This document shows positions 23,592-32,376 of a DNA stretch of 64,000 nucleotides, one piece after another. Each line of letters starts with the position of its first letter. Position 1 is the first letter of the stretch. The notes beneath the pieces were generated by a model. The model was not told where the DNA came from, searched no databases, and saw only the letters and a program-made list of their open reading frames with translations. The translations under genes and the position numbers were made by a program. Origin of the DNA: DASUAS01 sp963809795 (lineage in GTDB: Bacteria > Actinomycetota > Acidimicrobiia > IMCC26256 > DASPTH01). The DNA is taken from assembly GCA_963809795.1 (NCBI GenBank), contig CAWELN010000006.1, positions 434,001 to 498,000 on the forward strand. The letters are read 5' to 3'.

Positions 23592-24115
23592 GCGTGCGCA
23601 CCTTCGAGGAGTATCTCCCGCCGATCGTGCTCGCATGCGAAGCCGCAGGCGTCACCGAAGCCGTGTACCTCCACCGGACCGCGACCATCAATCCCGCGAT
23701 CCTCTGGTGCCTCGAGAACGACGTAAGACTCCACGGCTTCGAAACTGCCTCGACGGCACCGGGCACGGTATGGGTCATCCCGAATGGTGGAGGCGGCGGT
23801 GCAGTCGACGACGAGCTCACCGGCCTCGTCACCTGGCTGCACGAAGAGTTCGACCGCGAACCCTTCCGGCGATCCGTCGCAAAGCTCGAAGCGACCGGCC
23901 GTACCGAGCGCCACCTGTTTGTGCGGCTCCACGACTCCGGTCTGCCGCCAGAGCTCGTCGTCTCGATGACCTTCGAACGCATTCCGGTCGAGCCGCTCGA
24001 CCCGCCAGGCGGACTCACCGGCCTCTGGCTCGCGTCGCAGCGGAAGCTGCCGATCCTGTGGTGGGACGCGCGCCTCGGCTGGCGACGCGACGAGTACGAC
24101 CAAGACACGGCGTAG
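23588..24115 (+). CDS. Hypothetical protein, second of the coupled pair
   Basis: The frame starts at GTG 23588 and gives 175 residues: SVRTFEEYLPPIVLACEAAG, VTEAVYLHRTATINPAILWC, TVWVIPNGGGGGAVDDELTG, RHLFVRLHDSGLPPELVVSM, then PPGGLTGLWLASQRKLPILW. The GLTGLWLA motif near the end recalls actinobacterial hypothetical proteins in which a tryptophan-rich C-terminal strand closes a nuclease-like fold; this is a weak resemblance. It probably belongs to the same polypeptide as the preceding frame. No membrane or export signal. Confidence 0.55.
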   Translation: MSVRTFEEYLPPIVLACEAAGVTEAVYLHRTATINPAILWCLENDVRLHGFETASTAPGTVWVIPNGGGGGAVDDELTGLVTWLHEEFDREPFRRSVAKLEATGRTERHLFVRLHDSGLPPELVVSMTFERIPVEPLDPPGGLTGLWLASQRKLPILWWDARLGWRRDEYDQDTA

Positions 24116-24500
24116 CCGCCAGTGCCACTCGGTCCGTTGTTCGCTTGCCGTTTGGCTGCGGCCATGTCTCACTTCCGATTCTGTTCTGTTATCGGAAGCT
24201 GACACTCTCCACGAGAGCGCCTCAGATACAGATCGGCAGGGATGATGCTCGTGCGGTCGCGTCTTGTGGCTGCGAGCATGCGGCGGGGTTCGTCTCGTGT
24301 TGGTCTGACCGCCAGATCGGCTCGACCCTTCGGGTGTCCTTGAACTGACCTGTCGACCGGGCGAGACGAGCTTCGTCGTGTGGCACAACCGGTCGGGTGA
24401 ACGTGACCGAAGAGGCGCCTGAGCTACCAGGCCTGCTCCCTGTCTTGTCCACCCTCCCGGCCGTGCGTGCCACCCCGCCAACCAGACGAAGGAGGGTGGC
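24116..24500. other. Non-coding 5' region of the second IS110-type element
   Basis: The 385 bp carry no credible gene. Segments such as GACCGGGC and CCGGTCGGGT around 24355-24398 can pair, and a ribosome-binding site (AGGAGGGTGG) precedes the transposase ATG. In IS110-group elements this position, upstream of the transposase, encodes the bridge RNA. I cannot fold it here. Confidence 0.45.
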
Positions 24501-25585
24501 ATGTCCACCATCGCAGACGACGACTGGCGTGTCATCGCCGGTGTCGACACGCACAAGGACTCCCATGTCGTGGTCGTCCTCGACGAGCTGGGCCGCAAGC
24601 TCGACACCGCAACGTTCTCGACCATAACACGCGGCTATCGCGACCTGACCGGCTGGATCACCAGCTTCGGTGAAGTCCTCGTAGTCGGTGTCGAAGGCAC
24701 CGCGTCATGGGGCGCCGGACTGTGTCGACACCTACGCGCTCGAGGCTTGAACGTGATCGAAGTGAACCAGCCGGATCGGCATCGCCGCCGCCGGGGCGGG
24801 AAGTCCGATCGGATCGACGCCGCGATGGCGGCACGAGCAGTGCTCGCGGGAGACGCGACCGCGGTCCCCAAAGCTGGCGACGGACCCGTCGAAGCACTGC
24901 GCCAGCTCCGCCTTGCCCGCACAGGCGCGATGAAGGCCCGCACCGCGGCCGCGAACCAACTCCACAGCGTGTGCGACACCGCACCCGACCACCTCCGAGC
25001 GCAGCTACGCGGGTTGACGACTCGACGAAGGTTGCGGTTGCGTCTCGTTACCGGCCCGGCGATCCGCTGACACCGACCGGCGGTGCCAAGCGCGCTCTGG
25101 TGAGCGTCGCTCGACGTTGGAGCTCACTCGATGCCGAGATCCGCGAACTCGACCAAGCCATCAAAGCGATCCTCGACACGATCGCCGCACCCCTGCTCGC
25201 TCGTCACGGTGTCGGCTACGAAACCGCTGGCGCGCTGTTGTGCACTGCGGGCGACAACCCCGAACGACTCGCGACCGAAGCGAGCTTCGCATCGCTGTGT
25301 GGCACCGCACCCCTTCCCATCTCCACCGGCAACTCGAACCGACGACGACTCAACCGAGCTGGCGACCGCAACGCCAACTCCGCGCTCTGGACCATCGTCA
25401 TGGTCCGACTCCGCAGCAAGCACGCACCCACCGTCGCCTACCTCGAACGACGCGTCGCGGAAGGCCACTCGAAACGAGACGCGATCCGCTGCCTCAAACG
25501 CTTCGTCGCACGCGAGGTCTACCTCGACATCCAAGCCATGACCGCGTCACACACACCACGACCAGCCCTCGACATCGCTGCTTGA
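24501..25585 (+). CDS. IS110-type transposase, split by a frameshift near 25030
   Basis: ATG 24501 follows GGAGGGTGGC. The first frame (189 codons) has the DEDD start VIAGVDTHKDSHVVVVLDEL, the Glu region VVGVEGTASWGAGLCRHL and the Asp pair SDRIDAAMAARAVL. The second frame, one base back, continues VAVASRYRPGDPL, then VGYETAGALLCTAGDNPERL, the serine segment FASLCGTAPLPISTGNSNRR and RAGDRNANSALWTIVMVRL. Together they make about 360 residues, normal for IS110. The break (-1) differs in sign from the +1 breaks elsewhere, so this copy may be truly inactive. Unlike the neighbouring IS, its long non-coding region is upstream. Confidence 0.8.
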
Positions 25586-25616
25586 CACCAAGAGGCGCAT
25601 TCAGTTCTGGCGTGGT

Positions 25617-26021
25617 TCAGGATGGCGTGAGGCTGTCGACCGATTCGCCTGACAGCATCTTCCCGACGAGCGCGGTGTCGAAATAGTCGTACCAGGCAGT
25701 GATCTTCTCGTTCTGGATTTCGAACCGTCCCATCACAGGCACGGGCGCCGCCGGAACCCCACCGCCGACGCCGACGCGGTCGATGCGTTCCGTCAGCACC
25801 ACCGACCCGGACACGGCGAGGTTGACCATGTCGAACTCGTAGGCCTCGGGAAACATGGTCCACTGCCCGGCGACGTTCTCGATCACCGCTTCAATACCAC
25901 GGGACGCTTCCATCCCGACGTTCTGGTAGATCGCGTCATCGGCCAGGAGAGGCCGCAGGACACCCTCGTCGCGCTTCGACACGGCTGCGCAAAATTCGCG
26001 GACGACTTCTTCGGGCGTCAT
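25617..26021 (-). CDS. SnoaL/limonene-1,2-epoxide hydrolase-like protein
   Basis: This 134-residue protein starts at ATG 26021. MTPEEVVREFCAAVSKRDEG, LLADDAIYQNVGMEASRGIE and VMGRFEIQNEKITAWYDYFD follow the NTF2-like pattern of LEH and SnoaL-type proteins; ITAWYDYFDTALVGKML is the usual C-terminal strand pair. Relatives hydrate epoxides or act as cyclases or isomerases. It is transcribed divergently from a TetR gene across a 49-bp space holding two near-identical palindromes, so it is the probable regulated target. The substrate is unknown. Confidence 0.8.
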   Translation of the reverse strand: MTPEEVVREFCAAVSKRDEGVLRPLLADDAIYQNVGMEASRGIEAVIENVAGQWTMFPEAYEFDMVNLAVSGSVVLTERIDRVGVGGGVPAAPVPVMGRFEIQNEKITAWYDYFDTALVGKMLSGESVDSLTPS

Positions 26022-26035
26022 GGCGCTCCTCCCTC

Positions 26036-26074
26036 ACATACAGGTTGTATGTGCGTAACCTACAGGATGTATGT
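26036..26074. promoter_or_regulatory. Two tandem 17-bp palindromic operators for the TetR protein
   Basis: Site 1 (26036-26052) is a perfect palindrome, ACATACA GGT TGTATGT. Site 2 (26058-26074) is ACCTACA GGA TGTATGT, one arm identical and one mismatch in the other, offset by 22 bp (about two helical turns). Site 2 covers the TetR start codon at 26071. The sites fill the divergent promoter between the SnoaL-like and TetR genes, as expected for autoregulation. Confidence 0.85.
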
Positions 26075-26664
26075 CACCACCGCAAGGACGATCCGCGGAG
26101 CGCACGCGCGCTGCACTGGTCGACGCGGCCCGCAAGTTGTTCGTCGCCAAGGGCTATTTCGCGACGGGCACCGAAGAGATCGTCACCAAAGCGAACGTCG
26201 GCACACGAGGCGCGCTCTACCACCACTTCGCCGACAAGCAAGACCTGTTCCTCGCTGTCTTCCATCAGGTCCAAGCGGATCTCGCTGCGGCGACGACAGG
26301 GTCTGAACGCGGCGACGCGCTCGACCTGTTGATCGGCGCACTCCAACAGTTCCTCGACGCCTCCGCCGACAACGCCGACGTTCAACAAGTCCTGCTCATC
26401 GACGGACCAGCGGTGCTCGGATGGGACCAATGGCGACGCCTCGAAGCCGACTACGGACTCGGAGCCATCACAGCCATGCTCGACGCCGCAGTATCGGAGC
26501 GCGCCATCCCCAAGCAACCGACCGCACCGCTCGCGCACATGCTCTTAGCCGCGGTCGATGAGGCTGCGCTCTACATCGCCAACGCGTACGACCGCCGTCA
26601 GGCTCGCAACGAAACGCGCCGAGCCCTCGGACGCCTCCTCGACGGGCTGCGATCCGAGAAGTAG
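26071..26664 (+). CDS. TetR/AcrR family transcriptional regulator
   Basis: This 197-residue protein starts at ATG 26071. The N-terminal HTH is canonical: RTRAALVDAARKLFVAKGYF, TGTEEIVTKANVGTRGALYH and HHFADKQDLFLAVFHQ. The C-terminal ligand domain has VLLIDGPAVLGWDQWRRLEA and HMLLAAVDEAALYIANAYD. Two 17-bp palindromes overlap its start and the divergent SnoaL-like gene, so it most likely represses both and is released by a small hydrophobic ligand. Confidence 0.92.
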   Translation: MSPPQGRSAERTRAALVDAARKLFVAKGYFATGTEEIVTKANVGTRGALYHHFADKQDLFLAVFHQVQADLAAATTGSERGDALDLLIGALQQFLDASADNADVQQVLLIDGPAVLGWDQWRRLEADYGLGAITAMLDAAVSERAIPKQPTAPLAHMLLAAVDEAALYIANAYDRRQARNETRRALGRLLDGLRSEK

Positions 26665-26849
26665 CCGTCGCGCCATTGCCTGGAACGGGTGGGCGACGCC
26701 GAGCTCGAGACCCACGTCGACGCGCTCTCCGCCCACATCGCCGAAGCAGAAGTGGACCGTCACACGTTTGCCCCAGGGGCAGAGCCCGGCGGGGCGGCGA
26801 GCTACAACCTTCTGACAATCCGGGCGACGTCAGACGCCGGTGTGCCAGG

Positions 26850-27758
26850 TCAAGCGTTTGCGAGAGTGCTGATAAGGCCCCACGTGGCGCTGACCTCGTC
26901 AGGGTTTCCCAGGGGGATTGCCGCGACGTCCGTCGCGCCTCGAGAGGCCAAGCCGGTGAGGGCGGCGCCCACTTGGTCGGCGTTTCCGATGATCGCGACA
27001 TCAATTGCGTCCGCGACGCCCTCTCGGTCCAGCATCGCGCTGTACGACGGAATGTCGCGGTAGCTGCCGATCGCAGGACCCAGCCTTTCCCGAGCGCTCG
27101 CCGCATCGTCGGTGACGCAGACGGGCAGACACACCACCACGCGAGGGTCAGGACGACCAGCCGCTGCTGCGGCTGCTCGGATCGTCGGCGACACGTAGCT
27201 TTCAATCGTCGCTGCGCCTGTCATCCATGTGATTGTCCCCGCCGTTCGTTCACCGGCAAGCTGCAACATCCGTGGTCCGAGAGCTGCGATCAGCACCGGC
27301 GGCGGCGTCGGCAGCTCGGCCGCGCCGAGCTGGGTCGACAGCGCGAAACTCTCGTTCGGCGTCGCTGGTTCCCCCGCCATCAACGCGTCGAGCGTCGACA
27401 AGTAGTCCGCCAAGTAGCTCACTGAACGGCGACGGGGAAGTCCGTACAGCCGCTCGAGGTTGTGGGCATGCGCGAGGCCAAGTCCGAGCGCCAACCGGCC
27501 ACCACACAGCGCTTGCGCGGTGAGCGCCTGCTCCGCGAGCACCACCGGATGTCTCGTCTGGACGGGTATGACTGCGGTGCCGACTTCGACTTCGCCAACG
27601 CCCCAGGAAGAGATCAGCGTCAAGGCGTCGAACCCGAGATGCTGCGTGATCCACACTGACGACACGTCAGCAGCCCGCGCCTGTTCGTACTCTGCGACCA
27701 ACTGAGAAATCGTGTCCCCGAGGCCGCCACGGTGACCGATCACTACACCAATCCGCAT
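26850..27758 (-). CDS. LLM-class flavin/F420-dependent oxidoreductase
   Basis: This 302-residue protein starts at ATG 27758 (MRIGVVIGHRGGLGDTISQL). SVWITQHLGFDALTLISSWG, VGTAVIPVQTRHPVVLAEQA and CGGRLALGLGLAHAHNLERL are hallmarks of the luciferase-like monooxygenase fold, and the length and style fit the actinobacterial F420-dependent branch. Members use F420H2 or FMNH2 to reduce or oxidise hydrophobic substrates. It lies alone between the TetR gene and a thioesterase-like gene on the same strand, 118 bp from the latter. The physiological substrate is unknown. Confidence 0.85.
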   Translation of the reverse strand: MRIGVVIGHRGGLGDTISQLVAEYEQARAADVSSVWITQHLGFDALTLISSWGVGEVEVGTAVIPVQTRHPVVLAEQALTAQALCGGRLALGLGLAHAHNLERLYGLPRRRSVSYLADYLSTLDALMAGEPATPNESFALSTQLGAAELPTPPPVLIAALGPRMLQLAGERTAGTITWMTGAATIESYVSPTIRAAAAAAGRPDPRVVVCLPVCVTDDAASARERLGPAIGSYRDIPSYSAMLDREGVADAIDVAIIGNADQVGAALTGLASRGATDVAAIPLGNPDEVSATWGLISTLANA

Positions 27759-27876
27759 GACGCAGTCCCTTCCAAGGCGTCACCAAACTGAACCTGTCGT
27801 TCAAAGAAACGGACGCCGACAAACCGCACACGCGCTCGATGGCACGTGAGGAAATGCGCCTGGAAGCCGCCTGCAT

Positions 27877-28716
27877 TCACACGCGGTGGAAGATCGCCAT
27901 CGAAGTGGAGATGGCGCGATCGTCCTTGCCCTCGTCGTAGAGCGTCGCGGCGACCGCGATGCGGCTGCTCCCTGCGCCGTTCACCCTCGCTTCGGCTCGG
28001 AAGGGACCGGTGACACCGGGACGCTCCATCATGACGTGCCAGCTCTCGACTTGCAGCGCGTCGGTGCTCGCGTGGTCCGCCGCGGCCTCCATCGCTGCCA
28101 CCTCGAGCACGATGTTGATCGGACCGAGGTGCAGGGCCGCGTGGGGAGCCGAGAACTCGGCGCGCAACGGTGGGAGTCGCCAGAGGCTGTCCGCACCGCG
28201 TTCGGCGCCGAACACCTCGTGCAAGCGCGGCAGGTCCGGGCTGTCTTCGACGTCGATCGGGGGGTTGTCGATCTTCTCGTAGCCGTCGGGCACGTCGCCG
28301 AGCGACACGCCCATGCCCGATGACACCGCGATCACGCGCTCGGGATTGTCTGCATCGACGGTGCGCGAGCGGCTGTAGCCCATGGTGCGACCGAGGTGGA
28401 TCACGTCGCGCTCGATCACGACCTGGCGTACGTCGCGCGCGGGATCCAGCACTTCGTACGACATGACCACGGGTGCCGGTACGCATTGGGAGTCGAGCCA
28501 GTGAGGTTCTGGGGACGCGATGCAGAGCGGCGCGGCGAGTATGCCGCCAGTCGCGTTCCGCATGTCGTGCCGCAAGGGCATGGTTTCGCGCTCCACGCCC
28601 GCGTCGAGCTCCGGCGAGAGCTTGCCGAGGTACCGGTAAGTCATGAGCGCCGTCCACGCCGTCTCGAACTCTGACCAGTGATCCTCGCTGGTGGTCGTGC
28701 GGATGTCGTGCACCAT
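27877..28716 (-). CDS. Hotdog-fold acyl-CoA thioesterase-like protein
   Basis: This 279-residue protein starts at GTG 28716 (MVHDIRTTTSEDHWSEFETA). It looks like two hotdog halves: an N-terminal half with YRYLGKLSPELDAGVERETM and VVMSYEVLDPARDVRQVVIE, and a C-terminal half with LHLGPINIVLEVAAMEAAAD, VMMERPGVTGPFRAEARVNG and IAVAATLYDEGKDDRAISTS. The last part fits PaaI-like thioesterases. Such proteins release CoA from aromatic or branched acyl-CoA. It is near a CoA ligase on the other strand. The catalytic residue cannot be named with confidence. Confidence 0.65.
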   Translation of the reverse strand: MVHDIRTTTSEDHWSEFETAWTALMTYRYLGKLSPELDAGVERETMPLRHDMRNATGGILAAPLCIASPEPHWLDSQCVPAPVVMSYEVLDPARDVRQVVIERDVIHLGRTMGYSRSRTVDADNPERVIAVSSGMGVSLGDVPDGYEKIDNPPIDVEDSPDLPRLHEVFGAERGADSLWRLPPLRAEFSAPHAALHLGPINIVLEVAAMEAAADHASTDALQVESWHVMMERPGVTGPFRAEARVNGAGSSRIAVAATLYDEGKDDRAISTSMAIFHRV

Positions 28717-29218
28717 CGTTCAGGCTGCCTTCGGTAGATGGAACAGGGATGTGAGCGCGGTCACGTGCGCGCGGCGCCGGTCGTTCCAAGTCGCGTGCCG
28801 CCGCCGTGTCCGTGGCGCGGGGATCCATGACCTGGACCACCGTGTCCTCACCGACCAGGAAGTGGAGCGAGGTCAGCCCGCGACCGTCGCCGGCTGCGCC
28901 GTTCAACGCTCCCACGGCCCAGGTCTGGAGGACGACGCCTTTCGGAACGATGTCGCCCGGCCCTGCGCAGTGGAGACGATGACAACACGATGTCGGTTCT
29001 CTGTCGCCGGGACGCCGACCGGTTACGCCGCCGCCCCCTCCGGTACGTTCGCCGCTGATGGACACGGAGCGCCATCGGCGCGTTCACTCTCTCCGATGTC
29101 GGCGACATTGACGCTGTCACGCCCTCGTCGCCTCGCCGTGACGCGCGCTCGTGCCGACGCCAGCCTCGGACCAGCCGACGTGCGCGGGGCTGGGCTCGAA
29201 CGTGATGCTGCGGCCGGG
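28717..29218. other. Divergent intergenic region with no assignable gene
   Basis: The 502 bp separate the thioesterase-like gene from the CoA ligase gene. The minus strand carries an open stretch with protein-like composition (VVLQTWAVGALNGAAGDGRG, then LTSLHFLVGEDTVVQVMDP) that is continuous with nothing and may be a gene remnant. A long plus-strand extension of the ligase frame also crosses it but lacks family similarity. Confidence 0.45.
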
Positions 29219-30745
29219 ATGACGTCCGCTGCATCGCCGCCGTTGCGAGGTCGCTTCGCAACCGTCGACGAGGCGATGGACGCGGCGGCCGACCAGTTCG
29301 GCGACCGCGAGGCCTACGTCGACGGTGACCGGCGATGCACCTTCGGCGAGTGGATCGCGGCGGCGGACACCGCTGCCGCCGACCTCGTGGCCGCGGGCGT
29401 CCGCCCGGGCGACGTCGTCGCCATCACGTTGCCACCGTCTCTCGACTACGCCATCGCCTACGCCGCGGTCGTCAGGGCCGGTGCAGTCGCCACGGGCCTC
29501 AACACGCGGCTCGGTGTGCGAGAGGTCGACGCGATCGTGGAACGGTCGCAGCCCGCGGTGGTGATCAGCGAGCCGCCGGTCGGCGACGCCCGGTCCCGCC
29601 TCGGTGACCGCCGCCCGCGACGGTCACCAGACGATCCCGCCGTGATCATCTGGACGAGCGGGACGACGGGGCTGCCGAAGGGCGCGTGGTTTGACCACCG
29701 CGGGCTCGAGGCCGCGGTCGCAACGGCTGGCGTCATGGCGGCGCCATTCGACCGCCGGCTCGTTGCCACGCCGTTCGCGCACGCCGGCTACATGGCCAAG
29801 CTCTGGGAGCAGCTCGCGTGGGGGATCACCGTCGTCATCACCCCGCAGCCGTGGTCGGTCGACGAGATGGTTCGCCTCCTCGAATCCGAGCGCATCACCG
29901 TCGTCGGCGGCGTGCCGACGCAATGGGCCAAGGTCGTCGAGCACCCGGCGCTCGCAACCGCCGACCTCTCGTCGCTCCGCCTCTGCCTCAGCGCGACCGC
30001 GCCCGCCCCGCCCGAGCTGGTCAAGCGCATGCGCGAGCGCCTCGGGTGCTCGGTCGTCGTCCGCTACGCGATGACCGAGTCGCCGTCGATCACGGGCACC
30101 GAGCCGGGTGACGCACCCGAGGTGCTCTACCACAGCGTCGGTCGCCCCCAGAAAGGCGTCGAGGTCGAACTGCGCGACGACGAGGGGCGTGCAGTCGCCG
30201 ACGGTGACGTTGGGCGGGTGCACGTCCGCTCGGCCTGCGCCATGCGTGGCTACTGGCGCGATGAGACCAGCACGGCCGAGGCGTTCACGGGCGACGGGTG
30301 GTTGCGCAGCACCGACCTCGGCCGGCTCGACCGCGACGGCAACCTCGTGCTGGTCGGCCGCGTCAGCGACATGTACATCCGGGGCGGTTACAACGTGCAC
30401 CCGCTCGAGGTCGAGCACGTGCTCGCTGAGCACCCGGCCGTGGCCCAGGTGAGTGTCGTCGGCGTTCCCGCGCCCGTGATCGGCGAGAAGGGCGTCGCCT
30501 TCGTCGTCCCGGCGGCCGGCGCGGCGCCACCCAGCGCGGTCGAGCTCAGGTCCTGGTGTGGTGAGCGGCTCGCCGACTACAAGGCGCCCGACGACGTGGT
30601 CATCGTCGACGCGCTGCCGGTCACCTCGATGATGAAGGTCGACAAGGCGGCGCTGGCCGCGACGGCGCTCGCGCGTGACGCGGGGCTCGGAACCGGTCGG
30701 TCACCAGGTCAGGTCGACGCCGGATGGGACATCAGGCCGAAATGA
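29219..30745 (+). CDS. AMP-dependent acyl-CoA synthetase/ligase
   Basis: The start is taken at ATG 29219 (MTSAASPPLRGRFATVDEAM); the open frame extends further upstream without similarity. The 508 residues show the adenylate-forming motifs: IIWTSGTTGLPKGAWFDHRG (P-loop), YAMTESPSITGT, DGWLRSTDLGRLDRDGNLVL, GGYNVHPLEVEHVL and the C-terminal lysine in MMKVDKAAL. These enzymes activate carboxylates to acyl-AMP and then acyl-CoA. Its position ahead of an oxidoreductase, VOC and two acyl-CoA dehydrogenase genes on the same strand suggests the entry step of a catabolic operon. Chain or ring preference cannot be deduced. Confidence 0.9.
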   Translation: MTSAASPPLRGRFATVDEAMDAAADQFGDREAYVDGDRRCTFGEWIAAADTAAADLVAAGVRPGDVVAITLPPSLDYAIAYAAVVRAGAVATGLNTRLGVREVDAIVERSQPAVVISEPPVGDARSRLGDRRPRRSPDDPAVIIWTSGTTGLPKGAWFDHRGLEAAVATAGVMAAPFDRRLVATPFAHAGYMAKLWEQLAWGITVVITPQPWSVDEMVRLLESERITVVGGVPTQWAKVVEHPALATADLSSLRLCLSATAPAPPELVKRMRERLGCSVVVRYAMTESPSITGTEPGDAPEVLYHSVGRPQKGVEVELRDDEGRAVADGDVGRVHVRSACAMRGYWRDETSTAEAFTGDGWLRSTDLGRLDRDGNLVLVGRVSDMYIRGGYNVHPLEVEHVLAEHPAVAQVSVVGVPAPVIGEKGVAFVVPAAGAAPPSAVELRSWCGERLADYKAPDDVVIVDALPVTSMMKVDKAALAATALARDAGLGTGRSPGQVDAGWDIRPK

Positions 30746-30767
30746 AGGCGTCGTTACGATCGATTCC

Positions 30768-31772
30768 GTGACCGCCTCGTCGTTCCGTGCCTTCCTCGCC
30801 GACACGAAGGGCGAGGCCGTGCAGCGCGGCGTCGCGACGCGTACGCGCGACGACCTGCCGTCCGACGGCGTGTTGGTCGAGGTGCACTGGTCGAGCGTCA
30901 ACTACAAGGATGGGCTGGCATCCACGCCCGCCGGGAGGGTCGCCCGCATCTCGCCGATCGTCCCCGGGATCGATCTCGCCGGCTTGGTGGCCGAGAGCGA
31001 CGACGCCCGGTTCCCCGTCGGCGCCGAGGTCCTCGCGCACGGGTACGACCTCGGCGTCTCGCGCCATGGTGGGTTTGCCGAGTACGCACGGGTCCCGGCC
31101 GACTGGCTCGTCCCTGTCCCGTCCGGCCTCACGCTGCGCGAGACCATGGTGATCGGCACCGCCGGCTACACGGCCGCGCTCTCGGTCGTCGCCCTCGAAG
31201 AGCGCGGTCTCACACCGGCCGACGGCCCCGTGCTCGTCACCGGCGCGACCGGCGGCGTCGGCAGCACGGCGGTTGGCATCCTCGCCAATCGTGGCTACGA
31301 GGTCGTGGCGAGCACCGGAAAGGCCGACGCCGAGGCCTACCTCCGGGCCCTCGGCGCCAAGGAGACCGTCGACCGTGCGGTGCTCAGCGAGGGAACGAGC
31401 AAACCGCTCGAGACCACGATGTGGGCGGCCGCGGTCGACTGCGTCGGGAGTACGACGCTGGCCAATGTGCTGCCCAAGATCCACTACGGCGGGGCCGTGG
31501 CGTGCAGCGGCGTGACCGGCGGTGGTGACCTGCCGACGACGATGATGCCATTCGTCCTGCGCGGGGTGTCGCTGCTCGGCATCGACTCGGTGCAGACGCC
31601 GATCGACCGTCGGCGCGGCGTGTGGGAGCGACTCGGCGCCGACCTCAAGCCCATCGGGCTGGGCGAGATCGGCCACGACGTCGGTCTCGACGAGCTCGAT
31701 GCCGTGCTCGACCGCATCCTGAAGGGTGCGGTGATCGGCCGCACGGTGGTCGACGTACGGAGGTCGTGTTGA
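30768..31772 (+). CDS. MDR-family quinone oxidoreductase / acryloyl-CoA reductase (AcuI/YhdH-like)
   Basis: This 334-residue protein starts at GTG 30768, 22 bp after the ligase. SSVNYKDGLASTPAGRVARI, ISPIVPGIDLAGLVAESDDA, and VLVTGATGGVGSTAVGILAN (NADPH-binding) are diagnostic of the YhdH/AcuI branch of zinc-free medium-chain reductases; MMPFVLRGVSLLGIDSVQTP is another branch mark. AcuI reduces acryloyl-CoA with NADPH; relatives reduce other enoyl compounds. It is probably cotranscribed with the ligase and overlaps the next gene. In this setting it would act on an enoyl-CoA intermediate, which is inference. Confidence 0.88.
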   Translation: MTASSFRAFLADTKGEAVQRGVATRTRDDLPSDGVLVEVHWSSVNYKDGLASTPAGRVARISPIVPGIDLAGLVAESDDARFPVGAEVLAHGYDLGVSRHGGFAEYARVPADWLVPVPSGLTLRETMVIGTAGYTAALSVVALEERGLTPADGPVLVTGATGGVGSTAVGILANRGYEVVASTGKADAEAYLRALGAKETVDRAVLSEGTSKPLETTMWAAAVDCVGSTTLANVLPKIHYGGAVACSGVTGGGDLPTTMMPFVLRGVSLLGIDSVQTPIDRRRGVWERLGADLKPIGLGEIGHDVGLDELDAVLDRILKGAVIGRTVVDVRRSC

Positions 31773-32359
31773 AGAGCGCCCGCCCGACGATGTTGAGCCA
31801 TGTCGCGTACGTCACGCACGACACCGCGGCCACTGCCCAGTTCTACAGCGACGTTCTCGGCATGGAGCTGGTGAACGCTGTGCTCGACGACTCGATCCCC
31901 TCGACCGGCGACGCGGTGCCGTACTTCCACTCGTTCTTCCGCATGGCTGACGGGTCGACGGTCGCGTTCTTCGAGGCGCCCGAGCTGCCGCCCGAACCGG
32001 CGCCGTCACATCCGGCCTACGACATCTTCCGCCACCTCGCCATGCAGGTCGACACGACGGAGGAAGTGGACGGCTGGCGCGACTGGCTCGTCGAGAACGG
32101 CGTCGATGTGCTCGGTCCCGTCGACCACAAGATCGTCTACAGCATCTACTTCCACGACCCCAACGGGAACCGGCTCGAGATCACCGCGCCCCTCGATCCC
32201 GACTGGAACAACATGGGAGCGCGTGCACGCGAGTCGCTCGCGGAGTGGGAGCACGTGAAGGCGACGGCGCGCCAGAGCGGGCGGGACATGGCAACCGTCC
32301 TCAAAGAGCTCACGGTCGAGCGGAGCCACCGCCGCGCCGCGGGGCTGCAGATCGACTGA
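31769..32359 (+). CDS. VOC-superfamily (glyoxalase/dioxygenase-fold) protein, copy A
   Basis: I chose TTG 31769, five bases after GGAGG and overlapping the previous stop; GTG 31766 and ATG 31790 are alternatives. The protein (about 196 residues) has MLSHVAYVTHDTAATAQFYS, the first metal-ligand His, then YFHSFFRMADGSTVAFFEAP, HLAMQVDTTEEVDGWRDWLV and YSIYFHDPNGNRLEITAPLD. This is a two-module VOC layout with His and Glu ligands, as in ring-cleaving dioxygenases and glyoxalases. A close paralogue is at 56907-57536, again beside an amidohydrolase. Its reaction is not determinable. Confidence 0.85.
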   Translation: MKSARPTMLSHVAYVTHDTAATAQFYSDVLGMELVNAVLDDSIPSTGDAVPYFHSFFRMADGSTVAFFEAPELPPEPAPSHPAYDIFRHLAMQVDTTEEVDGWRDWLVENGVDVLGPVDHKIVYSIYFHDPNGNRLEITAPLDPDWNNMGARARESLAEWEHVKATARQSGRDMATVLKELTVERSHRRAAGLQID

Positions 32360-32376
32360 CGCGCGAGCCGAACGAC

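Larger units (their letters stand above)
18820..25616 (+). mobile_element. Integrated mobile region at tRNA-Val (right boundary unknown)
   Basis: The region starts at the 3' end of tRNA-Val and holds a tyrosine integrase, a second integrase remnant, an excisionase-like gene, a phased short-repeat array and two IS110-superfamily transposases. Codon use is less strongly GC-ending than in the flanks. I did not find a second copy of the tRNA 3' end, so the right edge given here is only the end of the last mobile-type gene. Confidence 0.5.

Noticed and set aside
26689..27063. Plus-strand ORF of 124 codons after the TetR gene
   Set aside because: Mostly antisense to the LLM oxidoreductase gene and without recognisable features.
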